Below, piece after piece: positions 1 through 5,354 of a DNA stretch of 6,369 nucleotides. The notes beneath the pieces were generated by a model. It was given only the letters and a program-made list of their open reading frames with translations, made no database searches and was not told the DNA's origin. Each line of letters begins with the position of its first letter. The first letter of the stretch is position 1. The position numbers were made by a program, and so were the translations under genes. This DNA comes from Frankiales bacterium (lineage in GTDB: Bacteria > Actinomycetota > Actinomycetes > Mycobacteriales > SCTD01), in contig JAODNS010000188.1 in NCBI GenBank assembly GCA_025465145.1, positions 1 through 6,369 on the forward strand. Direction: 5' to 3'.

Positions 1-194
1 CCGTCGACGGTCGCACGCCGCAGCAGGTCGCCAAGCAGCTCGGCGAGGCGGCGGTCGCGGTGTGGGCCGGCAACTACTACGCGATCGAGCTGATGCGCCG
101 GGTCGGCCTCGACGACTCCGGCGGGGCCGTCCGCGCCGGGGTGGTCTGCTACACGACCGACGACGACGTCGACCGGCTCCTGGGGGCGCTGTGA
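1..194 (+). CDS. Cysteine-desulfurase-like protein (class V aminotransferase), 3' end only
   Basis: This is the last 63 codons of a gene that begins before the window, read from base 3 to the TGA at 192-194. The peptide matches the C-terminal small domain of the cysteine-desulfurase-like branch of PLP-dependent class V aminotransferases: a GRTPQQVAKQL helix, then VWAGNYYAIELMRRVGL, then DDSGGAVRAG, ending in a DDDVDRLLGAL helix. The PLP lysine and catalytic cysteine lie upstream and cannot be checked, so real desulfurase activity is not shown. From memory, family members usually read HYNT where this protein reads CYTT (bases 150-161), a possible divergence. Its TGA shares one base with the ATG of the next gene (TGATG), so the two are probably cotranscribed and translationally coupled. 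Family assignment is fairly sure; substrate is unknown. Confidence 0.8.
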   Translation, partial: VDGRTPQQVAKQLGEAAVAVWAGNYYAIELMRRVGLDDSGGAVRAGVVCYTTDDDVDRLLGAL

Positions 195-1036
195 TGGACA
201 GCTCGGCCAGCAGGCAGATGCACAAGGTCCTCGAGCCGGCGCACGCGATGATCTACTTCGCGCCCGAGGCCAAGCAGGAGTACGAGGCCCTCGGCCTGTC
301 CGGTCAGGCCGAGCTGTACTTCCCGTCCCGCGCGGCCGCCCTCGGTGTCGTGCCGTGGCAGGTCGTGCAGGCGACCTTCTTCGGCTTCTCCCCGCTGGCC
401 GTGCAGTTGGGCATGGCCGAGGCATGGACGAAGACCACGCCGGAGGCGGTTCTCGCGGCCCGGTACCGCGGCGCCGACCGGGCGTTGCGCCGCATGGCTC
501 CGCACCAGCTCGACGACGTCGCGGAGGCGCTCGACCTGGTGCGCACCGCCTGCGCCGGCTGCAGTCCCGAGGGGAGGCCGCTGTACGCCGGCCACGCCGC
601 GCTGCCCGAGCCCGCCGAGCCGCACGTGGCGCTGTGGCACGGGATCGCCGTGCTGCGCGAGTTCCGCGGCGACGGGCACCTGGCCGCGCTGGTCGGTGCC
701 CGCATCACCGCGACGCAGGCGCTCGTGCTGCACGCCGCCTACACCGGCGGTGCGATGACGACCTTCCTGCAGCAGTCCCGGGCGTGGTCGGCGGAGGAGT
801 GGGCCGCTGCTGCCGCGCAGCTCGCAGACCGCGGCTGGGTGGACGGCGACGGCGGGCTCACCGAGGCCGGCAGCGCTGCCCGTGAGGCGGTCGAGGAGCA
901 GACCGACCAGCTCGCGCTCGCGCCGTGGGAGCACCTCGGCCAGGAGCGCACCGACCGGCTGCGCGAGCTGCTCACACCGCTGTCCAAGGCCGTCGTCGCG
1001 GCCGGAGGCCTGCCGATCGTGAACCCGCGCCGCTAG
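194..1036 (+). CDS. SCO6745/SalK-like helix-turn-helix family protein
   Basis: A 280-residue protein, probably cytosolic, of the actinobacterial SCO6745 (SalK-like, HTH_67-type) family, whose function is not established. The N-terminus has the family signature EPAHAMIYFAPEA (about 14-26). The middle has SPEGRPLYAGHAALPEP (124-140) and LWHGIAVLREFRGDGHLAAL (147-166). Residues about 197-230 look like a MarR-type winged helix: a helix, ADRGW, then a wing ending in GLTEAG. I chose ATG 194 because family similarity begins there, and it overlaps the upstream TGA by one base (TGATG), implying coupling to the desulfurase-like gene. The frame is open further upstream, but that stretch is out of frame with the desulfurase and unlike coding sequence of the family. 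Oddities are a CAGC pair (120-123) and Phe157 where I recall His in relatives. Its stop overlaps the stop of the convergent oxidoreductase. DNA binding is plausible but unproven. Confidence 0.85.
   Translation: MDSSASRQMHKVLEPAHAMIYFAPEAKQEYEALGLSGQAELYFPSRAAALGVVPWQVVQATFFGFSPLAVQLGMAEAWTKTTPEAVLAARYRGADRALRRMAPHQLDDVAEALDLVRTACAGCSPEGRPLYAGHAALPEPAEPHVALWHGIAVLREFRGDGHLAALVGARITATQALVLHAAYTGGAMTTFLQQSRAWSAEEWAAAAAQLADRGWVDGDGGLTEAGSAAREAVEEQTDQLALAPWEHLGQERTDRLRELLTPLSKAVVAAGGLPIVNPRR
1033..1036. other. CTAG palindrome serving as stop codon for two convergent genes
   Basis: The plus-strand TAG at 1034-1036 ends the helix-turn-helix gene, and the minus-strand TAG (1035-1033) ends the quinone oxidoreductase gene. 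The genes therefore overlap tail to tail by four bases, and any transcription terminator must lie inside a coding region. This is directly visible in the sequence. Confidence 0.9.
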
Positions 1037-2013
1037 TCGAGGGTCAGCAGGATCTTCCCGACGTGCGTGCTCCCCTCCATGAGGCGGTGCGCGTCGGCCA
1101 CCTGCTCGAGCGGCAGCACCGTGTCCACGACCGGCCGCACCTCGCCCGCCTCGACGGCCGGCCACACCGCGGCCAGCACCGCCTCGACGATCGCCGCCTT
1201 CTCGTCCAGCGGGCGGGCGCGCAGCGACGTGGCGTGCACGGACGCGCGCTTGCCCAGCAGCGCGGCGAGGTCCAGCTCGCCCTTCGTCCCGCCCTGCAGC
1301 CCGATGACGACCAGCCGGCCACCGGTCGCGAGCGCGGACACGTTGCGGGCCAGGTACTTCGCCCCCATGTTGTCGAGCACCACGTCCGCGCCGCCGCCGC
1401 GGGTCAACGAACGGACCACCTCGACGAAGTCCTCGTCCCGGTAGCGGACAGCCCGCTCCGCGCCGAGCTCCTCGGCCCGCGCCGCCTTCTCCGGCGAGCC
1501 GACCGTGCACAGCACCCGCGCGCCGTGCCTCACCGCGAGCTGGATCGCCATCGTCCCGATGCCGGAGGTCCCGCCGTGCACGAGCAGCAGCTCACCGGGC
1601 TGCAGCGCGGCGAGCTGGAAGACGTTGCTCCACACCGTGCAGGCGACCTCCGGCAACCCGGCCGCCTCGACGAGCGACAGCCCGGCGGGGGCGGGCAGCA
1701 GCTGACCGGCCGGCACCGCGACCCGCTCGGCGTACCCGCCGCCGGACAGCAAGGCGCACACCTCGTCGCCCACCTGCCAGCCGGCCACGTCGGCGCCCAG
1801 AGCCGCGATGCGGCCCGAGCACTCCAGGCCCGGGAAGCGCGAGGCGCCCGGCGGCGGCTCGTAGAACCCCATGCGCTGCAGGAGATCCGCCCGGTTGACG
1901 GCGGTCGCGACCACGTCGACCAGCACCTCGCCGGGCTGCAGCTCGGGGTCGGGGACGTCGGCGACGGTGAGGACCTCGGGCCCTCCGTACGAGGGCAGGG
2001 TGACGGCGCGCAC
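1033..2013 (-). CDS. NAD(P)H:quinone oxidoreductase, PIG3/zeta-crystallin type
   Basis: A 326-residue soluble, zinc-free medium-chain dehydrogenase/reductase that by family reduces quinones or enals with NAD(P)H. The N-terminal GroES-like domain (about 1-125) carries the PIG3 signature VNRADLLQRMGFYEPPPGAS (39-58) followed by FPGLECSG. The Rossmann domain (about 126-250) has the dinucleotide loop HGGTSGIG (146-153) and the second strand ending LDNMG (213-217). The C-terminus has the typical LPLEQVADAHRLMEG and HVGKILLTL. Zinc ligands of alcohol dehydrogenases are absent, as expected. Length is normal for the family. The start is GTG at 2013-2011, giving the usual MRAV opening. No Shine-Dalgarno is visible, and a weak -10-like CACGAT lies seven bases upstream, so a leaderless message is possible. 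It is divergent from the PucR regulator gene across 44 bases and ends in a shared CTAG with the helix-turn-helix gene. The physiological substrate is unknown. Confidence 0.93.
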   Translation of the reverse strand: MRAVTLPSYGGPEVLTVADVPDPELQPGEVLVDVVATAVNRADLLQRMGFYEPPPGASRFPGLECSGRIAALGADVAGWQVGDEVCALLSGGGYAERVAVPAGQLLPAPAGLSLVEAAGLPEVACTVWSNVFQLAALQPGELLLVHGGTSGIGTMAIQLAVRHGARVLCTVGSPEKAARAEELGAERAVRYRDEDFVEVVRSLTRGGGADVVLDNMGAKYLARNVSALATGGRLVVIGLQGGTKGELDLAALLGKRASVHATSLRARPLDEKAAIVEAVLAAVWPAVEAGEVRPVVDTVLPLEQVADAHRLMEGSTHVGKILLTLD

Positions 2014-2020
2014 GGGGTCG

Positions 2021-2026
2021 ATCGTG
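2021..2026 (-). promoter_or_regulatory. Weak -10-like element for the quinone oxidoreductase gene
   Basis: On the minus strand CACGAT lies seven bases before the GTG start at 2013. It matches only the A2 and T6 positions of the actinobacterial TANNNT box, so it counts mainly because the same spacing recurs at other starts here. No convincing -35 is visible. A promoter here would have its -35 region over the divergent -10-like element at 2046-2051. Confidence 0.3.
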
Positions 2027-2045
2027 ACAGGTTGACCGGACGCGC

Positions 2046-2051
2046 AAGACT
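2046..2051 (+). promoter_or_regulatory. -10-like element for the PucR-family gene, possible leaderless start
   Basis: AAGACT lies six bases before ATG 2058 and matches TANNNT except at the first base. There is no Shine-Dalgarno in the 25 bases before the ATG. In actinobacteria this geometry usually means transcription starts at or next to the start codon. A TTGACC at 2032-2037 is only eight bases upstream, too close to be its -35. Confidence 0.42.
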
Positions 2052-2057
2052 GCGGCC

Positions 2058-3251
2058 ATGAGCGACGGCAGCCTGTACGGGCGCGTGCAGCGGCAGCTGC
2101 CCCGGCTCGCCGTCCGGATGATCGACACGTTCCTGTCGGACGTGCCGTTCTACGAGCGGCTGCCGCGCGAGCTGCTCGACGGCGAGATCCTCGAGATCTG
2201 CAAGGACAACCTGCGCGCGTTCTTCGCGACGCTGCAGGAGGACCGGCTGCCGACGGAGGAGGAGCTGGCCGAGCCGCGCGGCTCGGCGGCCCGCCGCGCG
2301 CAGGAGCGCGTGCCGCTCGACGCCGTGCTGCAGGCGTACCACATCGGCGGGCGCATCGGCTGGGCCGCGCTCGTCGCGGAGGCGAGGCCGGAGGAGACCG
2401 AGCAGCTCATCGCCGCGGCCGACCGGGTGCAGCTCTACATCCAGGCGGTGACCGGCGCGGTCGCGACTGCCTACCTCGAGGAGCAGCAGGCGATCTCCGG
2501 CGAGGAGCGGGACGTCCGGCGGGCCCTCGCCGCCGCGATGCTCTCCGGCCAGCCGGCCGAGGCGCTCGCCGCGCGTGCGGGCGTCGACCTGGCGCAGCGC
2601 TGGGCGGTCCTCGCCCTCGAGCTCGGTGAGCACGTGGACGAGAAGGCGCCGGGCGTCGCCGGTGCTGTTGCCGCACGCCGCAAGGTGCGGCGCGTGCAGG
2701 CCCGGCTGGACGCGCACGCCGGCGACCCCGTTCTCGGTCTGCTCGACCCCGGCGGTGGGACGGTCTTCCTGCCCGAGGGCGACGGCGAGGTCGACCGGCT
2801 GCCCGCGCTGCTCGAGCGGCTGCAGGAGGCGGCGGGCGCACCCGTGCGCGCGGCGGCCGCGTGCACCGACGCCACCGGCGGGCTCGCTTCCGCCAGCGCC
2901 CAGGCCCGCGACGTCCTGCGGCTGGTGGCGCGGCTGGGCCGGCCGCCGGGGCTGTACGTGCTGCGCGACGTGCTGCTCGAGTACCAGCTGACGCACCCGT
3001 CCGACGCCGGCGCCGAGCTGTCCGCGCTGCTCGACCCGCTGGAGCGCAACCCGGACCTGCTGCTGACGCTCGACGCCTACCTGGCCGAGGACCTCGACCG
3101 CCGGCGGACGGCTGCGGCGTTGCACGTGCACCCGAACACGCTGGACTACCGGCTCAAGCGGATCGTCGAGCTGACTGGCCTGGAGCCGACGACGACGTCC
3201 GGCCTGCAGCTGCTCGCCGCCGCCTCGCTCGCGCGCCGGCTGACGACCTAG
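2058..3251 (+). CDS. PucR-family transcriptional regulator with RsbRD-like N-terminus
   Basis: A 397-residue one-component regulator. Residues about 15-140 resemble the all-helical RsbRD N-terminal sensor domain, with FYERLPRELLDGEILEICKD and VPLDAVLQAYHIGGRIGWAAL. Residues about 150-300 fit the degenerate GGDEF-like CdaR/PucR middle domain. Residues 334-395 are the PucR C-terminal helix-turn-helix: LLLTLDAYLAEDLDRRRTAA, then ALHVHPNTLDYRLKRIVELT. The HPNTLDYRLKRI recognition-helix motif is diagnostic. PucR proteins bind DNA and usually activate nearby genes in response to a metabolite; the ligand here is unknown. ATG 2058 gives a full N-terminal domain, and no Shine-Dalgarno precedes it; the element AAGACT sits six bases upstream, suggesting leaderless expression. 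The 44-base divergent gap to the quinone oxidoreductase makes that gene and its own promoter the obvious target candidates (inference). It ends 26 bases before the convergent MFS stop. Confidence 0.92.
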   Translation: MSDGSLYGRVQRQLPRLAVRMIDTFLSDVPFYERLPRELLDGEILEICKDNLRAFFATLQEDRLPTEEELAEPRGSAARRAQERVPLDAVLQAYHIGGRIGWAALVAEARPEETEQLIAAADRVQLYIQAVTGAVATAYLEEQQAISGEERDVRRALAAAMLSGQPAEALAARAGVDLAQRWAVLALELGEHVDEKAPGVAGAVAARRKVRRVQARLDAHAGDPVLGLLDPGGGTVFLPEGDGEVDRLPALLERLQEAAGAPVRAAAACTDATGGLASASAQARDVLRLVARLGRPPGLYVLRDVLLEYQLTHPSDAGAELSALLDPLERNPDLLLTLDAYLAEDLDRRRTAAALHVHPNTLDYRLKRIVELTGLEPTTTSGLQLLAAASLARRLTT

Positions 3252-3277
3252 CTGCGAGCTCTGGGCGGCACGACTGG

Positions 3278-4468
3278 TCAGCCTGCGCTGACCCAGCGCC
3301 GGCCGGCCAGCGACGTGGCCAGGGTCAGCGCTCCGGCGACGGCGGTGAGAGCGAGCGCGGCCTGCGGACCGGTCGACTCGACGAGAAGGCCAGCCAGCGC
3401 GCTCCCGAGCGCCACGCCCGCGAAGACCATGCTCGAGCTCCACGCGAACGCCTCGGTGGCGGTGCCGGTCGGCGCCGAACCGTTGAGCAGCAAGGAGTTC
3501 ACGGCGAAGAACGGCGCGATGGTCATGCCGTACAGGAACAGCGCGAGGCCGATGACGTACGGGTTCCACGCGAGGAACGGCAGCGCGCCGCCGAGGGCGA
3601 AGGCGCAGAGCAGCGGGCGTACCTGCCGCGCCGCCGGCCGGCTGGGCGCGAGCGCGCCGTAGAGGAGCCCGCCGAGGACCGAGCCGGCGCTCCACACGGC
3701 GAACAGCAGCCCGGCCGCACCGGGTCGGGTTCCCTCCGCTTCGACGAACGCCGGCAGCCCCACCTCGACGGCTCCGAACCCGACACCGACCCACAGCACG
3801 GTCAGCAGCAGCGCCCGTACCGCCGCGGACGCCAGCGGCCCGGCCAGCGAGTGGACCGCGTCCGGGTGCGGCCGGACGCGACCGACCGCACGGGATCGGC
3901 CGAGGGCGAGGCCGCCGACCAGCGTCGCAAGCGCGCTGGCCAGCACCGCGGCCTCCGGACCCAGCGTCGTCGCCAGCACGGCCGTCAGCGCCGGCCCGAC
4001 GATGAAGCAGAGCTCTACGGCGACCGACTCCAGCGAGAAGGCGGTGGCGAGCGCCGGCCCCTCGACCAGCACGCCCCACAGCGCGCGCATGACCGCCCCG
4101 AACGGCGGCACCGTCAGCCCCGCGGCCACGGCCGCCACCCCCACCAGGAGGACCGGCGCGCCCGACGTGGCCAGCGCCGTCAGCGCGACGAGCGCAACCG
4201 GGTGCACCAGTCCGCAGCGGACAACCACGCCGGCGGGACCACGCCGGTCGGCGCTGCGCGCCCGCGCCGGCGAGCCGGCCGCGAAGGCCAGCGCGTACGC
4301 CGCACACACCGCGCCCGCGGTGGCGTACGAGCCGCTGGTCGACCGCACGAGCAGCAGCAGGCCGAGGCCCGTCATGCCCAGCGACAGCCGTCCGACCAGG
4401 CTCGCGGCGAGGGCCGGGCCGGCGCCGCCGGTGCGCAGCAGGTCGCCGTAGCGGGACAGCAGGGACAT
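3278..4468 (-). CDS. MFS transporter, 12 predicted membrane helices
   Basis: A 396-residue integral membrane protein of the major facilitator superfamily. About twelve hydrophobic segments can be read, at roughly 17-40, 48-66, 80-98, 103-124, 143-166, 170-190, 215-240, 253-273, 284-301, 305-330, 343-365 and 369-389. The 2-3 loop SPARARSADRRGP is a degenerate MFS motif A, keeping the DRRG core. The Arg- and His-containing stretch around 191-206 is the central cytoplasmic loop between the two six-helix halves. The opening YGDLLRTGGAGPALAAS resembles actinobacterial MFS permeases of the efflux-like type, but nothing visible fixes a substrate. ATG 4468-4466 is the sensible start: it gives a short cytoplasmic N-terminus and lies seven bases after TAGCGT, a perfect TANNNT -10 box, with no Shine-Dalgarno, so it is probably leaderless. 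Divergent from the FHA gene across 48 bases. Substrate unknown. Confidence 0.9.
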   Translation of the reverse strand: MSLLSRYGDLLRTGGAGPALAASLVGRLSLGMTGLGLLLLVRSTSGSYATAGAVCAAYALAFAAGSPARARSADRRGPAGVVVRCGLVHPVALVALTALATSGAPVLLVGVAAVAAGLTVPPFGAVMRALWGVLVEGPALATAFSLESVAVELCFIVGPALTAVLATTLGPEAAVLASALATLVGGLALGRSRAVGRVRPHPDAVHSLAGPLASAAVRALLLTVLWVGVGFGAVEVGLPAFVEAEGTRPGAAGLLFAVWSAGSVLGGLLYGALAPSRPAARQVRPLLCAFALGGALPFLAWNPYVIGLALFLYGMTIAPFFAVNSLLLNGSAPTGTATEAFAWSSSMVFAGVALGSALAGLLVESTGPQAALALTAVAGALTLATSLAGRRWVSAG

Positions 4469-4475
4469 CCGCGCC

Positions 4476-4481
4476 ACGCTA
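4476..4481 (-). promoter_or_regulatory. -10 box TAGCGT of the MFS gene, probable leaderless start
   Basis: TAGCGT on the minus strand is a full match to TANNNT and ends seven bases before ATG 4468. The seven bases between are all G or C, with no Shine-Dalgarno. This is the clearest promoter element in the window. A -35 hexamer is not obvious at 16-18 bases upstream. Confidence 0.55.
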
Positions 4482-4500
4482 GTTCGGCGGGCGGCGGATC

Positions 4501-4510
4501 TGGGGACACC
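4501..4510 (+). promoter_or_regulatory. Possible ribosome site or -10-like element before the FHA gene
   Basis: The stretch TGGGGACACC precedes ATG 4517. GGGGA could pair weakly with the 16S rRNA tail at about ten bases from the ATG. Alternatively GACACC, six bases before the ATG, sits where the other genes have their -10-like hexamer but lacks the final T. Neither reading is strong. Confidence 0.25.
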
Positions 4511-4516
4511 GCAGGC

Positions 4517-4936
4517 ATGCGCCTGTTCCGCCGAGCCGCACCCGAGCCGGCGGCTGCGCCGCTGCCGCCGCCCGAGGGTCGGCCGCGCTTCACGTTCCCC
4601 GCTGGCGGGACCGCCCGCTACGGCACCGCCGCGGCGGCGGGGGTGGCGCAGGAGGTCCCGCTCCCGGCCGGGCAGGTCGTCGTCGGGAGGGCCGACGGAT
4701 GTGACGTCCTTCTCCACGACCCGACAGTGTCGCCTCGGCACCTGGTCCTCGAGGTCGGCGAGAAGGTCCTGCTGCGCGACCTCGGCTCGCGCAACGGCAC
4801 CCTGGTCGACGGCGTGCCGGCCGTCAATGCCTCCCTCGTGGACGGCAACCGCATCGAGATTGGCCACACCACCCTCGTCTTCACGCGCGACGCGGTCGAC
4901 GACGACGGTGGTCGGCAGGGCGGCGAGCTCGAGTAG
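4517..4936 (+). CDS. Small FHA-domain protein
   Basis: A 139-residue protein with a single forkhead-associated domain, a module that binds phosphothreonine peptides, usually substrates of Ser/Thr kinases such as the actinobacterial Pkn proteins. Residues 1-45 are a Pro/Ala-rich basic leader (MRLFRRAAPEPAAAP) with no recognisable domain. The FHA core spans about 47-123 and keeps the key residues: VVVGRADGCDVLL with Gly57-Arg58, SPRH (72-75), DLGSRNGTLVDG with Ser91, Asn93 and Gly94, then GNRIEIGHTTLVF. A short acidic tail follows. There is no kinase, zinc ribbon or membrane helix, so it is probably a cytosolic adaptor. ATG 4517 is the only start that gives a compact protein; the same frame is open far upstream, but only antisense to the MFS gene. 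A G-rich GGGGA about ten bases upstream may serve as a ribosome site. Its TAG directly abuts the stop of the next, convergent gene. Partner unknown. Confidence 0.9.
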   Translation: MRLFRRAAPEPAAAPLPPPEGRPRFTFPAGGTARYGTAAAAGVAQEVPLPAGQVVVGRADGCDVLLHDPTVSPRHLVLEVGEKVLLRDLGSRNGTLVDGVPAVNASLVDGNRIEIGHTTLVFTRDAVDDDGGRQGGELE

Positions 4937-5269
4937 TCAGTCGCCGCGGACCTCCTCGCCGACGGTTGCGGCCTCCATCACCCGCGACCGCAGCGCGACG
5001 ACGAGCCCGGCAACGCCGACGGCGAGGCCGAGAGCGGCGGGCAGCCAGGTGCGGGCGACCGCGCCGACGGAGACCAGCACCAGCCCCACGCACATCAGGG
5101 CGACCCCGACGTACGCGCTGCGCACGTGCGCCCGGGCCTCGGCGTTCTCGTCCTGGCGGCCGCGGATCGGCACCGGAGCCTGGCCGGTCGGCGGCTCCGG
5201 CCACAGCGCCGGCCGCGGCAGGCTCGCCGGGTCGGCTTGTTGGCCGCTCTCACCGCTGTCGAGGTCCAT
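4937..5269 (-). CDS. Hypothetical membrane protein, two predicted helices
   Basis: I do not recognise a named family for this 110-residue protein. Residues 1-35 are polar, acidic and Pro-rich (MDLDSGESGQQ, later WPEPPTG). Residues 36-51 are charged (IRGRQDENAEARAHVR). Two hydrophobic segments follow, about 53-72 (YVGVALMCVGLVLVSVGAVA) and 75-93 (WLPAALGLAVGVAGLVVAL), joined by a very tight turn, so it is probably a helical hairpin. The tail is RSRVMEAATVGEEVRGD. By the positive-inside rule both ends are likely cytoplasmic. Codon third positions are strongly GC, supporting a real gene. ATG 5269-5267 is chosen because coding-like composition starts there, although the frame stays open upstream. 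A perfect 7-bp hairpin ends three bases before this ATG. The stop codon directly abuts the stop of the FHA gene on the other strand. Confidence 0.75.
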   Translation of the reverse strand: MDLDSGESGQQADPASLPRPALWPEPPTGQAPVPIRGRQDENAEARAHVRSAYVGVALMCVGLVLVSVGAVARTWLPAALGLAVGVAGLVVALRSRVMEAATVGEEVRGD

Positions 5270-5272
5270 ACC

Positions 5273-5290
5273 GCGAGCGTTCCCGCTCGC
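5273..5290 (-). promoter_or_regulatory. Perfect 7-bp inverted repeat just upstream of the two-helix membrane gene
   Basis: Plus-strand GCGAGCG (5273-5279) and CGCTCGC (5284-5290) are perfect inverted copies around four bases. Read as minus-strand RNA, the loop is GGAA, a GNRA tetraloop, and the hairpin ends three bases before ATG 5269. It could be an operator dyad or an mRNA hairpin masking the start. It also covers the -10-like AACGCT (5281-5276, minus strand), which ends six bases before the ATG, so operator and promoter would overlap if both are real. Confidence 0.45.
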
Positions 5291-5342
5291 CCGGTCGGGT
5301 GAACGCGGCGTGTCCGTACGGCAGCCGGGGGGTGTCGGCGCG

Positions 5343-5348
5343 CACACT
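5343..5348 (+). promoter_or_regulatory. -10-like element for the 54-residue protein gene
   Basis: CACACT ends six bases before ATG 5355; the six bases between, GCAGCC, differ at only one position from GCGGCC at the same place before the PucR gene. It keeps A2 and T6 of TANNNT. No Shine-Dalgarno is present. An 8-bp palindrome CCGTACGG (5314-5321) lies near where a -35 region would be, but palindromes of this size are common in GC-rich DNA. Confidence 0.38.
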
Positions 5349-5354
5349 GCAGCC

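Noticed and set aside
62..193. N-terminal extension of the helix-turn-helix protein to the start of the open frame
   Set aside because: This part overlaps the desulfurase-like coding region in another frame and reads as an Arg-rich shadow; family similarity begins at ATG 194.
2670..2691. Inverted repeat GCCGCAC ... GTGCGGC with an 8-base loop
   Set aside because: It lies inside the PucR coding region in Ala/Arg-rich codons, where such repeats arise by chance; nothing suggests a function.
3252..3277. Possible bidirectional terminator between the PucR and MFS genes
   Set aside because: Only a weak AGCT/AGCT pairing around three bases is visible at its edge, with no U-tract; too short to call a terminator.
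1530..4307. A 925-codon open frame on the minus strand across the PucR gene and parts of both neighbours
   Set aside because: It runs antisense to the well-supported PucR gene and out of frame with the oxidoreductase and MFS genes. Its translation is low-complexity Arg/Gly/Ala-rich, the usual shadow of GC-rich coding DNA.
2861..4516. A long plus-strand open frame leading into the FHA gene, suggesting a much larger fusion protein
   Set aside because: The upstream part is antisense to the MFS gene and out of frame in the PucR gene, with Arg/Gln/Gly-rich low-complexity translation. The FHA gene starts sensibly at 4517.
5314..5321. 8-bp palindrome CCGTACGG as an operator
   Set aside because: Position near a -35 region is suggestive, but a lone 8-bp palindrome is expected often in GC-rich DNA and no second copy is seen in the gap.
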